Part shown: piece after piece, positions 1-7,342 of the stretch
How the letters are laid out: the number at the start of each line of letters is the position of its first letter
Position numbering within the stretch: position 1 is the first letter of the stretch
Source of the DNA: Solimonas sp.
Lineage (GTDB): Bacteria > Pseudomonadota > Gammaproteobacteria > Nevskiales > Nevskiaceae
Assembly (NCBI GenBank): GCA_030149365.1
Contig: JASBRP010000030.1
Location: 62,001 to 126,000, forward strand
DNA length: 64,000 nt
Direction of reading: 5' to 3'
Notes under the pieces: generated by a model
What the model was told of the DNA's origin: nothing
Databases searched by the model: none
What the model saw: only the letters and a program-made list of their open reading frames with translations
Made by a program: the position numbers and the translations under genes

Positions 1-532
1 TGACGATCTCGCGCAGGCCCAGGCTCACCACCTGCGTGCCACCGGGGTGCGGGTCGCTCAGTGCGGCGAGGTCGGCGCCCGGCTGCTGCAGCACCGCCGC
101 CAGCCGCGCCGCGTCCGCGGCCATGTGGGCGTCGCGCAGTCCGCGCGACAGGAAGACGTGGTCGAAGCTCAGGCGCTCAAGGCCGCCATAGCGACCGGCG
201 TGCTGGTCGATCCATTCGTGCAGTTGCGCCGGCGTGGGCTCGGCGACGTCCACGCCGGTCTCCAGCAGCAGGCGCATCTTCTGCACCAGGCGGCGGCGCA
301 CGATCAGGTCACCCTCTTCCAGGCCACGCGCCAGCGCCTCGCGGTAGAGCACCTCGTCCTCCAGCCACTGCTCGGCGCTCTGCCCTTCAGCGGCCACGGC
401 CGGGGGCGACAACGGTGCCTCGTGCTGCTTCAGGAAGTCCGCGGCGAACAGCACGGCGCCCAGCGCCAGGAACAGCAGCAGGGCGTGGCGCTGCTGGAGG
501 CGGCTGAGGGTGTCGAGCAGGCGCTGGATCAT
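1..532 (-). CDS. Peptidyl-prolyl cis-trans isomerase family protein (partial)
   Basis: This reading frame is open to the left edge, so only the first 177 residues are visible. The N-terminus has a hydrophobic segment at about residues 15-28 (LLLFLALGAVLF) that looks like a membrane anchor. It is followed by a helical region with the motif LYREALARGLEEGD, which resembles the N-terminal domain of parvulin-type periplasmic isomerases and SurA-like proteins. The catalytic parvulin domain would lie beyond the edge and cannot be checked. The ATG at 532 is preceded by AAGG about 11 bases upstream. A 21-codon open frame (594-529) with a GGAGGAG sequence upstream overlaps this start as ATGA, so translational coupling is possible. 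Family assignment is by resemblance only. Confidence 0.6.
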   Translation of the reverse strand, partial: MIQRLLDTLSRLQQRHALLLFLALGAVLFAADFLKQHEAPLSPPAVAAEGQSAEQWLEDEVLYREALARGLEEGDLIVRRRLVQKMRLLLETGVDVAEPTPAQLHEWIDQHAGRYGGLERLSFDHVFLSRGLRDAHMAADAARLAAVLQQPGADLAALSDPHPGGTQVVSLGLREIV

Positions 533-640
533 GGACGGCACGCCTTGCGACTGCGAGCGCAGGCAATACGGCACGCGGCCGTTACGGTCTTCATGGTGTT
601 CAAGCGCTCCTCCCCCGCCGCATCCCTGCGCGGCAGGTGC

Positions 641-670
641 ATTAGAGGCGCTTTATTTACAGTGTGTCAA
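641..670 (-). promoter_or_regulatory. Predicted sigma-70 promoter of the isomerase gene
   Basis: On the minus strand a perfect -35 TTGACA (670-665) is followed after 18 bases by TCTAAT (646-641), a five-of-six match to the -10 consensus. It lies about 100 bases upstream of the start codon at 532, leaving a leader of roughly 100 nucleotides. Confidence 0.5.
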
Positions 671-704
671 TATCAGAAGAACGGCCGGCCGGTCTGGCGG
701 CACC

Positions 705-731
705 AAAAAAGAGGCCCCGCAGGGCGGGGCC
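705..731 (-). terminator. Rho-independent terminator with no obvious upstream gene
   Basis: On the minus strand an 8-bp GC stem (GGCCCCGC / GCGGGGCC) with a 3-base loop is followed by CTC and then six T. This is a classic intrinsic terminator. No convincing minus-strand gene lies directly upstream, because the next gene to the right (975-1364) is on the plus strand. The gap 533-974 otherwise holds the two predicted promoters listed separately. Confidence 0.75.
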
Positions 732-920
732 AGACAGTGTCCCGGGTCTGGGACAGGGGAGAGATCCGGATCGGCGCCAGCAGGCGACCGAGTCGATGGA
801 GTCCATCTTCCAGCCTTCTGCCGCAACAGGGCAGTGGCGCAAATTCCGGACGGAGCTGTTGATAAGTGAGATTTTTTTCGCGGGCTTCCAACCGCAAGTG
901 ACTGATTTTCATTACCTGAT

Positions 921-949
921 TTGCGCCCTGCGCGGACCCTGCCTAGGCT
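921..949 (+). promoter_or_regulatory. Weak predicted promoter of the 4-TM protein gene
   Basis: TTGCGC (921-926) and TAGGCT (944-949) are separated by 17 bases and lie 26 bases upstream of the ATG at 975. Both hexamers are partial matches to consensus. The same TAGGCT hexamer occurs just upstream of the diguanylate cyclase gene at 3426. Confidence 0.3.
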
Positions 950-974
950 GTGCCCGCTATCCGGGAGAACAAGC

Positions 975-1364
975 ATGCTGGGACTCTGGGGCGAGTACGC
1001 CCATGTCTACCTGTTGGTCATCGCCGTCACCACGACGCTGGTGTTCGCGCTGCCGATCTTCCTGGCGCCGCTCGCCTGGGCCCGGCGCTTCGGCTGGAAG
1101 ATCCCGGCCGAGACGGACCTAGCGATCTACTTCGGTCGCTGCCTGGGCGCGTTCATCCTGATCGTGGAGTGCCTGATGCTGCGCGCCGGGCTCACCGGCG
1201 TGGGCATGCTGTTCACCTTCGAGGTACTGGCGCTGGTGGCGGTGCTGATGATCGCGGTGCACGTGCGCGGCGCGGTGCAGGGCATCCAGCCGATCAGCGA
1301 GACGCTGGAGATCGGCATGTACTCCGGCCTGCTGGCGCTGACACTGCTGTTCTGGCCGCAGTGA
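975..1364 (+). CDS. Small four-helix membrane protein, unknown function
   Basis: The 129-residue product is almost entirely hydrophobic. Four predicted transmembrane helices lie at about residues 10-33, 48-68, 75-96 and 105-127, and a polar loop (ARRFGWKIPAETD) follows the first. A GGGAG Shine-Dalgarno sequence sits 8 bases before the ATG at 975, which fixes the start. I do not recognise a named family. It stands alone between the terminator at 705-731 and the RNA-repair operon, and no neighbour suggests a job. Confidence 0.7.
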   Translation: MLGLWGEYAHVYLLVIAVTTTLVFALPIFLAPLAWARRFGWKIPAETDLAIYFGRCLGAFILIVECLMLRAGLTGVGMLFTFEVLALVAVLMIAVHVRGAVQGIQPISETLEIGMYSGLLALTLLFWPQ

Positions 1365-1440
1365 AGACGCATTGCATTCGCGCGCGGCCAGGCATAGGAT
1401 GCGCGCCCTCTCATCCACCCCACCGCAAAGGAGACGCTTC

Positions 1441-1482
1441 ATGACGCTGTCGAACCGCCTTTGCAGGTCGCGCCTCGCCTAG
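1441..1482 (+). other. 13-codon mini-ORF with a strong ribosome binding site
   Basis: AAAGGAGA lies 6-13 bases before an ATG that opens only 13 codons (MTLSNRLCRSRLA) and then stops at TAG. The sequence in front looks like a normal gene start, but no longer frame follows. It could be a leader peptide for the rtcB2-prfH operon that begins 90 bases downstream, or the remaining 5' end of a gene lost when that operon was acquired. Nothing in the sequence separates these options. Confidence 0.35.
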
Positions 1483-1572
1483 CCTTACAGCCGCTGACAG
1501 CGGTTGCTGTGCCCAGGCCCGCCCGGCCTGCCATCACCAGACCTTCTCTTCACCATTTCTGGAAATGGAAAC

Positions 1573-2721
1573 ATGGGCAATCCCATTCAAAACCTGTCTG
1601 CGAGCGTCGTTCTCGTCGCTGCGGACGACTGCTGGATCGAGGGCAACGCGATCCAGCAACTGCAGACCACTGCGGCCCTGCCGGGCATGCGGCGCGTGGC
1701 CGGCATGCCGGACCTGCACGCCGGGCGCGGCTACCCGGTGGGCGCTGCATTCTTCTCGGTCGGCCGCTTCTACCCGGCCCTGGTCGGCAACGATATCGGC
1801 TGCGGCATGTCGCTGTGGCGCACCGACATCGCCACGGCGAAGCTGAACCTGGACAAGCTGGAGCAGCGCCTCGGCTCCATCGACGGACCGCTGGAGCCGC
1901 AATGGCAGGCGCAGGTCGATGCGCTGGGCGTGGACGCCGACGCGCATGCGCGCTCGCTCGGCACTATCGGCGGCGGCAACCACTTCGCCGAGCTGCAGCA
2001 GCTCGACGAGGTCTACGACGGCGAGGCGGTGGCGGCGCTGAAGCTGGAGCGCCGGCAACTGCTGCTGCTCGTGCACAGCGGCTCGCGCGGACTGGGCGAG
2101 GCGATCCTGCGCGAGCAGGTGGAGCGCCACGGCCACGGCGGGCTGGAGCACGGCAGCGAGGAGGCGCGGCATTACCTGGCGCGCCACGACGGCGCGCTGC
2201 GCTATGCCGAGGCCAACCGGACGCTGATCGCGCGGCGCCTGCTGGAGCGCTTGCGGGCGCAGGGCGAGATGGCGCTGGACCTCCACCACAACCTGGTCGG
2301 CCCGGCGCGCATCGGCGGTGAGGACGGCTGGCTGCACCGCAAGGGCGCGACGCCCTCGGACCGCGGCACGGTGGTGATCCCGGGCTCGCGCGGCGACTAC
2401 AGCTACCTGGCCGAGCCGCTGGCCGGTGACGCCGCCGCGGAGGCGCTGCACTCGCTGGCCCACGGTGCCGGCCGCAAGTGGCAGCGCGGCGACTGCAAAG
2501 CGCGGCTGTCGCGGCGCTACCGGCCGGAGCAACTGCAGCGCACCGCGCTGGGCAGCCGCGTGATCTGCGACGACCGCGCGCTGATCTGGGAGGAGGCGCC
2601 GGAGGCCTACAAGCCGGTGGACTCGGTGGTGGGCGCGCTGCGGGAGGCGGGCCTGCTGCGGCTGCTGGCGCGGCTGAAGCCGGTGCTCACCTACAAGACG
2701 CGCGCGGGGTGCTGCCCATGA
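1573..2721 (+). CDS. rtcB: RtcB-family RNA ligase paired with PrfH (RtcB2)
   Basis: The 382-residue product is an RtcB-type RNA ligase. These enzymes join 3'-phosphate or 2',3'-cyclic phosphate ends to 5'-OH ends using GTP and Mn2+. Family motifs occur in order: [14 protein letters not shown] near residue 45, GNDIGCGM with the metal-binding Cys77, GTIGGGNHF near 130, HSGSRGLG near 168, and AHGAGRK with the His297 expected to carry the guanylyl intermediate. It is shorter than E. coli RtcB (408 residues), as in the RtcB2 branch. Its stop overlaps the prfH start (ATGA at 2718-2721), so the two are translationally coupled. The ATG at 1573 is chosen because homology begins there. The pairing implies repair of cleaved ribosomal RNA rather than tRNA splicing. 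Confidence 0.9.
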   Translation: MGNPIQNLSASVVLVAADDCWIEGNAIQQLQTTAALPGMRRVAGMPDLHAGRGYPVGAAFFSVGRFYPALVGNDIGCGMSLWRTDIATAKLNLDKLEQRLGSIDGPLEPQWQAQVDALGVDADAHARSLGTIGGGNHFAELQQLDEVYDGEAVAALKLERRQLLLLVHSGSRGLGEAILREQVERHGHGGLEHGSEEARHYLARHDGALRYAEANRTLIARRLLERLRAQGEMALDLHHNLVGPARIGGEDGWLHRKGATPSDRGTVVIPGSRGDYSYLAEPLAGDAAAEALHSLAHGAGRKWQRGDCKARLSRRYRPEQLQRTALGSRVICDDRALIWEEAPEAYKPVDSVVGALREAGLLRLLARLKPVLTYKTRAGCCP

Positions 2722-3347
2722 TCCTGCTGCAACTCTCCGCCGGCCAGGGGCCGGCTGAATGCTGCCTGGCACTGGCGCGGGCGCTGGAGCGCCTGCGGGA
2801 CGAGGCGGCGGCGATGCGGGTGGACTGCAATGTGCTGGAACAGGAGCCGGGGCCGGAACCCGGCACCTGGCAGTCACTGCTGCTGGCGCTGGAGGGCGCC
2901 GGGGCCGAGGCGCTGGCGCAGCGCTGGAACGGCAGTCTGCTGTGGGCCTGCCCCAGCCCCTACCGCCCGAACTACGGCCGCAAGAACTGGTACTTCGCCG
3001 GCCAGGTGCTGGAGCTGCCGGCGCCGCCGCCGTCCGGGGAGGTGCGGATCGACACGCTGCGCGCCTCCGGCGCCGGGGGCCAGCACGTCAACCGCACCGA
3101 GTCGGCGGTGCGCGCCACGCACCTGGCCAGCGGCATCAGTGTGAAGGTCCAGTCGGAACGCAGCCAGCACGCCAACCGGCGCCTGGCGCTGCTGCTGCTC
3201 GGCCGCCGGCTGGCGCAGCAGGCGGAAGAGGCGCGGCAGTCGATGCGCGCCGGGCGCCGCCAGCTGCACCACGAACTGGAGCGGGGCAACCCAAGGCGCT
3301 GCTTCCGCGGGCCACGCTTCGAGGAGGCGGGGACCCGTACTTATTGA
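2718..3347 (+). CDS. prfH: Peptide chain release factor homologue PrfH
   Basis: The 209-residue product is a short class I release-factor relative. It keeps the GGQ peptidyl-hydrolysis motif (residues 120-122, in [15 protein letters not shown]) and the following basic region ([12 protein letters not shown]). It is much shorter than RF1 or RF2 and lacks their long N-terminal domain. PrfH proteins are encoded next to an RtcB paralogue. They are thought to act on ribosomes whose decoding centre has been cut by a ribotoxin, releasing the nascent chain before RtcB religates the 16S rRNA. The 4-base overlap with rtcB fits that partnership. The function here is from family knowledge. Confidence 0.9.
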   Translation: MILLQLSAGQGPAECCLALARALERLRDEAAAMRVDCNVLEQEPGPEPGTWQSLLLALEGAGAEALAQRWNGSLLWACPSPYRPNYGRKNWYFAGQVLELPAPPPSGEVRIDTLRASGAGGQHVNRTESAVRATHLASGISVKVQSERSQHANRRLALLLLGRRLAQQAEEARQSMRAGRRQLHHELERGNPRRCFRGPRFEEAGTRTY

Positions 3348-3425
3348 GGGGTCGGCACTCGCCCCGCAGCCTGCTAGGCTGCGGGCACAATACGGGTTGT
3401 ATGCCCGGGATCTAAGAGCCGCCGT

Positions 3426-4667
3426 ATGAACAGCGACCGTAATGCACCGGAGGAAGTGCTGGCCCCGCGCAAGGCCATTGCGGCCCTGCGCGACCTGCCG
3501 GAGTACGACCTGACGCCGCAGGAGGCGCTGGACGTGGCGGACATCGTCGCGGCGCGCACCCAGCGCTTCCGCTTCCCGCAGCGCCTGGAGGACGATTTCC
3601 AGGCCTTCAACCGCGCGTCCAGCCGCAATGCCCGCATGATCCTGGCGGCCATCACGCTGCTGTCCTTCGCCTCCGCCGCCCTGTGGGCCCCTGCACTGCT
3701 CGGCTCGGCGCCGTCCAGCAGCGGTTTCGTGCTGGCGATGGAACTGCTGGTGGTGACGCCGCTGTTCGCGGTGGTGCTGTGGCTGCTGTGGAAGCGCGGC
3801 GAGCGCGACAGCACGGAGTGGCTGATGCTGGGGGCCTACTGCATCGAGATGCTGGTGATCGAGACGATGCGCCACCACAGCGATGCCAGCGGCTTCCCGG
3901 TGGACCCATCCGTGGGCGTGCTGGTGCCGATCGCGGTGATCCTGATGGCCCGTCCGCGCTTCAGCCGCAGCCTGATGCTGCTCGGCGCCTTTGCTGTGAT
4001 CACGGTCAGCCAGGCCTGGATCTGGAAGGAGGCGCCCAATCCGCACGCCGCCAGTTCCTGGATCATCAAGTGGATGCTGCCGGCGCTGGTGGTGCTGGCC
4101 TCGGCTTCCAACAAGCTGGCGCTGCGCCGGCAGTGGGCGGCGGCACTGCTGCTGCGGGTGATGGCCCACCGCGATCCGCTCACCGGCCTGCCCAACCGCC
4201 GCGCGCTGGAGAAGCATTACGAGGCCATGGGCCGCGCGATGGCGCGGGGCAGCCGCACCGGCCAGATGGTGCTGGCGATCATTGACCTGGACCACTTCAA
4301 GAAGGTCAACGACCTGCAGGGACACGAGTACGGCGACGGCGTGCTGATCGAGATCGCGGTGGCGCTGTCCGGTTTCGCGCGCCGGCCGCTGGACATGGCC
4401 GCGCGCATGGGCGGCGAGGAGTTCGCGCTGCTGCTTTACGACTGCGACGAGGAGGCGGGGCGACAGCGCCTGTCGTCGCTGCTGGAGACGGTGTCGGGGC
4501 TGCAGATCGAGAACCGCGGGGCGACGCTGGGCATCATCACGGTCAGCATCGGCGCGGCGGTGGTGCCGCCGGATGCGCGCCTGTCGGACGCCTACCGCGC
4601 GGCGGACGAGGCGCTGTACCGGGTCAAGGATTCGGGCCGCAACAACTACGAACTGGTCAGGCCCTAG
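3426..4667 (+). CDS. Membrane-bound diguanylate cyclase (GGDEF)
   Basis: The 413-residue protein should make cyclic di-GMP from two GTP at the inner membrane. The first 70 residues are soluble. About six hydrophobic segments follow between residues 75 and 245, and then a GGDEF domain starts with HRDPLTGLPNRR. The active-site signature is GGEEF (residues 329-333). An inhibitory I-site RPLD lies five residues before it, so product inhibition is expected. No known sensor domain is recognisable in the membrane part. A second cyclase of the same architecture lies at 57867-59045. The gene is monocistronic and converges on the peptidase gene with a 9-base gap. Confidence 0.9.
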   Translation: MNSDRNAPEEVLAPRKAIAALRDLPEYDLTPQEALDVADIVAARTQRFRFPQRLEDDFQAFNRASSRNARMILAAITLLSFASAALWAPALLGSAPSSSGFVLAMELLVVTPLFAVVLWLLWKRGERDSTEWLMLGAYCIEMLVIETMRHHSDASGFPVDPSVGVLVPIAVILMARPRFSRSLMLLGAFAVITVSQAWIWKEAPNPHAASSWIIKWMLPALVVLASASNKLALRRQWAAALLLRVMAHRDPLTGLPNRRALEKHYEAMGRAMARGSRTGQMVLAIIDLDHFKKVNDLQGHEYGDGVLIEIAVALSGFARRPLDMAARMGGEEFALLLYDCDEEAGRQRLSSLLETVSGLQIENRGATLGIITVSIGAAVVPPDARLSDAYRAADEALYRVKDSGRNNYELVRP

Positions 4668-4676
4668 CTTCCGGGA

Positions 4677-5231
4677 TCAGATGATGCGGCGCGCGGCCAC
4701 CAGGCGGCGCTCCCAGTCCGGCGTCAGGCGCGTGACCACCACGCGGCCCTGGCCCGGCGAGGCGTGCAGGATGTAGCCGTCGTCCATGTAGACCGCCACG
4801 TGTAGGTTGCGCGGCTGCCAGCGGTAGAACAGCAGGTCACCCTTGCGCAGGTCCTCGCGTGCCACCGGCTCGCCGTAGCCGACCTGCTGGCGCGTGGTGC
4901 GCGGCACGTCCAGGCCGATGACGCGGAAGATGCGCTGCACCAGCGAGGAACAGTCCACCGAGTTCTCGTCGCGGGCGCCGAGCTGGTAGTCGGTGCCGAG
5001 CATCGACAGGGCGTCGCTGATCACCAGGTCCACCACGAATTCATCGTCCAGCTGCGTGGAGGCTTCCAGGGCCACCGGCGTCTGGACGCTGTCGTCGACC
5101 GTGAGGTCGGCGGATGCCACCGAGCCCAGCCGGGTGCTGAGGTCGAGGGCCGAGGCCGGGGCACTGCCGAGAACGGCGCACAGGGACAGCAACAGGCTTG
5201 CGACGCGGGGGCCGCGAGTCGTGAATCGCAT
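4677..5231 (-). CDS. Exported NlpC/P60 (C40) cysteine peptidase
   Basis: The 184-residue protein has an N-terminal signal peptide (RFTTRG, then a hydrophobic run ending near ASALD at residue 30) and a C-terminal NlpC/P60 domain. Cys94 in SVDCSSLVQR is the expected nucleophile. LHVAVYMDDG and ILHASPGQGR supply the histidines. The layout matches small periplasmic murein endopeptidases that cut stem-peptide bonds, such as the MepS/Spr type. An alternative ATG lies five codons upstream, but the charged start at MRFTTRG gives the better signal peptide. The gene stands alone. Confidence 0.85.
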   Translation of the reverse strand: MRFTTRGPRVASLLLSLCAVLGSAPASALDLSTRLGSVASADLTVDDSVQTPVALEASTQLDDEFVVDLVISDALSMLGTDYQLGARDENSVDCSSLVQRIFRVIGLDVPRTTRQQVGYGEPVAREDLRKGDLLFYRWQPRNLHVAVYMDDGYILHASPGQGRVVVTRLTPDWERRLVAARRII

Positions 5232-5388
5232 GATCAGGGGGCTCATGAAGGTGCCAGTGGAGGCACCGTAACGGGGAGGTTATCCACCGTAAGTAGACAA
5301 AATGTACTGCCCGGCATGAATGGTCGCCATGCGCCGCCGACCGGTCATGCTCCTGCAAAACGAAGCGGCCCGCGTGGGGCCGGTCATG

Positions 5389-5413
5389 AAAAAGGCGGGC
5401 CCGGAGGCCCGCC
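5389..5413 (-). terminator. Rho-independent terminator of the glycine-zipper gene
   Basis: On the minus strand a perfect 8-bp stem GGCGGGCC / GGCCCGCC with a 4-base loop is followed directly by five T. It begins 24 bases after the stop codon at 5438. Confidence 0.8.
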
Positions 5414-5437
5414 TCGTGCGTACTGCAAGCGAAGCGC

Positions 5438-5818
5438 TTACGACTTCGCCGGAACCTCGCGGCAACGCTCGCGGTAGCTCACTTCCTGGTCGGGATAGTG
5501 CTGCTGGGCGACCTTGCCGCCGGCGTAGGCACCACCCAGGGCGCCCGCCACAGTGGCGACGTCCTTGCCGCTGCCGCCACCGATCTGGTGGCCCAGGGCG
5601 CCGCCCGCGGCGCCGCCCAGCAGGGTGCCGGTGACGCGCTTGACGCCCCATTCCTTGTTGGTGACGACGCGCTCGGTACGGCATTCGGTGCGCGTGGCCG
5701 CGACTTCCTTCTTGTCCGCCGCCGGCTCGTCGCCGGAACGGCTGGCAAACACCATGGCCGACATGCCGACCACCGCGGCCGCCACGCCGCCGACGATACC
5801 CGCAGTGAGATTGTTCAT
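5438..5818 (-). CDS. Glycine-zipper 2TM domain membrane protein
   Basis: The 126-residue protein has an N-terminal hydrophobic segment (LTAGIVGGVAAAVVGMSAMVF) that acts as a signal or anchor. A central block of spaced glycines follows (LLGGAAGGALGHQIGGGSG, then VAGALGGAYAGG), which is the glycine-zipper 2TM signature of SlyB/17-kDa-antigen-like envelope proteins. No lipobox cysteine is present. Two conserved cysteines flank the zipper (TECRTERV and YRERCREV) and could form a disulphide. Its molecular role is unknown. A second protein of the same class with near-identical zipper sequence lies at 57410-57751. Confidence 0.8.
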   Translation of the reverse strand: MNNLTAGIVGGVAAAVVGMSAMVFASRSGDEPAADKKEVAATRTECRTERVVTNKEWGVKRVTGTLLGGAAGGALGHQIGGGSGKDVATVAGALGGAYAGGKVAQQHYPDQEVSYRERCREVPAKS

Positions 5819-5928
5819 GACTTCCTGTCCTTCTCGAAAAGGCGCGAACCTGCGCCCGGTGACCCCAACTTAGCGCGATGCGCTGAACCGAAACTGAGCG
5901 GCGAAGTCAGCCGGCGTTCAGCCTTATC

Positions 5929-6231
5929 ATGGTGGGGATGGCCGACTCCGGAAGCCCCTGCTGGTACGTGTACATGCTCGAATGCTCGGGCGACCTGCTC
6001 TATACGGGCATCACGCCGGACGTGGCGCAGCGCTTCGACAAGCACTGCAGCGGGCGCGGGGCGGCTTTCACGCGCATCAACCCCCCTCGGCGGATCCTGG
6101 CGGCCATGGCCTGTGCCGACCGCAGCAGCGCGCTGAAGATGGAGAGCGCGCTGAAGAAGCTCAAGCGGCCGGCCAAGCTGGCCTGGGTGCAGCAGCACGC
6201 CTGGCCGGAGGAAAGCCCGCCGGAAAGTTAA
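5929..6231 (+). CDS. GIY-YIG domain protein of the YhbQ/UPF0213 type
   Basis: The 100-residue product consists of one GIY-YIG domain. The signature appears as WYVYMLECSGDLLYTGIT, the basic segment as VAQRFDKHCSGRGAAFTR, and ALKMESALKKLKR near the C-terminus contains the usual conserved Glu. The fold belongs to the endonuclease superfamily, and stand-alone YhbQ-like proteins have weak or uncertain nuclease activity. A second in-frame ATG at 5938 is an equally likely start because neither has a clear ribosome binding site. No operon partner is evident. Confidence 0.85.
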   Translation: MVGMADSGSPCWYVYMLECSGDLLYTGITPDVAQRFDKHCSGRGAAFTRINPPRRILAAMACADRSSALKMESALKKLKRPAKLAWVQQHAWPEESPPES

Positions 6232-6313
6232 GCACAGGCCGGCAGGAATTCTTGTCCGCTGGACGCCGGGGCGAGCCCGCCACAGTCTGGCCGCACCGTT
6301 CCCAGGAGCCGCC

Positions 6314-6727
6314 ATGAGCCTGACCGTCCACGATCTGCAGAACACGCTGCTGCACCTGTTCCACGCCCGCGGGCTGGGCGCGGGACGCCAGGTGCCGTTG
6401 ATCCAGGTGGAAAAGCTCTGGAGCGTGACAACGCTGCGCCGCGGCGACCTGCTCGACGCGATCGTGCGGCTGTCGGCCACCGGCAATCTCGGGATCGACG
6501 ACCAGGCCGGCGATACGCTGCTGTCGCTGACCCCGGCCGGCGAGACCGGGGCGCGCACGCTTAGCGGCCCGGAGGGCATGCCCTGGGGCCAGTACCTGCA
6601 GGGCGTGCTGCTGCCGACGCTGCGCCTGCGTCAGTTGCCGGCGGCCCCGGGCGGCAACGGCCGGCGCCACTACGAGAGCCGCGCCGCGCAGCACCAGGCG
6701 CAGCGCCACAGCCACGTGCTGAACTAG
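6314..6727 (+). CDS. Conserved hypothetical protein, winged-helix-like
   Basis: The 137-residue soluble protein starts at an ATG with CAGGAG 7 bases upstream. The N-terminal 80 residues alternate helices and end in a short beta hairpin (LLSLTPAGETGAR). This resembles a winged-helix unit in which RGDLLDAIVRLSATGNLGID would hold the helix-turn-helix. The C-terminal 35 residues are Arg/His/Gln-rich and probably disordered. I do not recognise the family. The similar-sized protein at 56434-56796 has the same helix-helix-wing pattern. Confidence 0.55.
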   Translation: MSLTVHDLQNTLLHLFHARGLGAGRQVPLIQVEKLWSVTTLRRGDLLDAIVRLSATGNLGIDDQAGDTLLSLTPAGETGARTLSGPEGMPWGQYLQGVLLPTLRLRQLPAAPGGNGRRHYESRAAQHQAQRHSHVLN

Positions 6728-6739
6728 GGCCCGTCGACG

Positions 6740-7342
6740 CTAGGGCTTCGACACCCAGCGGTTGTCCTTGATGTAGAAGCGCAGCAGGCGACGCGCCCAA
6801 TGGCCGGCGTAGTCCACGCCGATGCGCGGGCGGCGCACGATGCGCACCGGCGGCAACGGCGGCGCCGCGGCCACGAACAGCTCGTCGCCCAGCAGGTCCA
6901 GGCCGTTGTGGCGCAGGTCCAGGCCCATGGCCTTGCACAGCAGGCCCGGCCCCTGCGTGCGTCCCTCCAGGTTCCTCACCGGCTCCAGCGCGCGCAGCAG
7001 CACGGCGGAGGCGGTGCCCTCGGCCTCGGTCACCACGTTGACGCAGTGGTGCATGCCGTAGATCAGGTAGACGTAGGCATGCCCCGGCGGGCCGAACATC
7101 ACGCGCGTGCGCGGGGTGAGGCCCTTGGAGGAATGCGCGGCGAGGTCGTGCGGGCCGAGGTAGGCCTCCACCTCGACGATGCGGCCGACCCGCTCGATGC
7201 CGCCGCTGCGATGCACGAGGTAGCAGCCCAACAGCTCGCGCGCGACGGTCTGCGCGTCGCGGTCGTAGAAGGCGCGCTCCAGCGGGTGTAGCGGCGCCTC
7301 CGCCGGCAGCTCCAGCGGAGCCGGGAGCAGCCGGCGCTTCAA
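6740..7342 (-). CDS. mpg: Alkyladenine (3-methyladenine) DNA glycosylase
   Basis: The 200-residue protein matches the AAG/MPG family, which excises 3-methyladenine, hypoxanthine and other damaged purines in base-excision repair. Family landmarks are ARELLGCYLVHR, VEVEAYLGPHDLAAHSSKG with the catalytic Glu in EAY, and GHAYVYLIYGMHHCVNVV with the intercalating Tyr region. The length is normal for bacterial members. The only upstream start is TTG at 7342, whose bases overlap the stop of the thioredoxin-like gene (TTGA), so translation is probably coupled to that gene. Both genes are likely co-transcribed from upstream of 8250. Confidence 0.9.
   Translation of the reverse strand: MKRRLLPAPLELPAEAPLHPLERAFYDRDAQTVARELLGCYLVHRSGGIERVGRIVEVEAYLGPHDLAAHSSKGLTPRTRVMFGPPGHAYVYLIYGMHHCVNVVTEAEGTASAVLLRALEPVRNLEGRTQGPGLLCKAMGLDLRHNGLDLLGDELFVAAAPPLPPVRIVRRPRIGVDYAGHWARRLLRFYIKDNRWVSKP

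Noticed and set aside
47-862. Plus-strand frame at the left edge
   Set aside because: It runs antisense to the isomerase gene and crosses a predicted promoter and terminator. The translation is low complexity.
732-960. 6S RNA (ssrS) on the minus strand
   Set aside because: I looked for the long closing stem and central bubble but could not fold it convincingly by eye; only the terminator is clear.
653-976. Minus-strand 107-codon frame in the first gap
   Set aside because: It crosses the strong terminator at 705-731 and shows no family resemblance.
1365-1572. Sigma-54 promoter upstream of rtcB2
   Set aside because: E. coli rtcBA uses sigma-54 with RtcR, but I found no TGGC-N8-TTGCW pattern here and no RtcR gene nearby.
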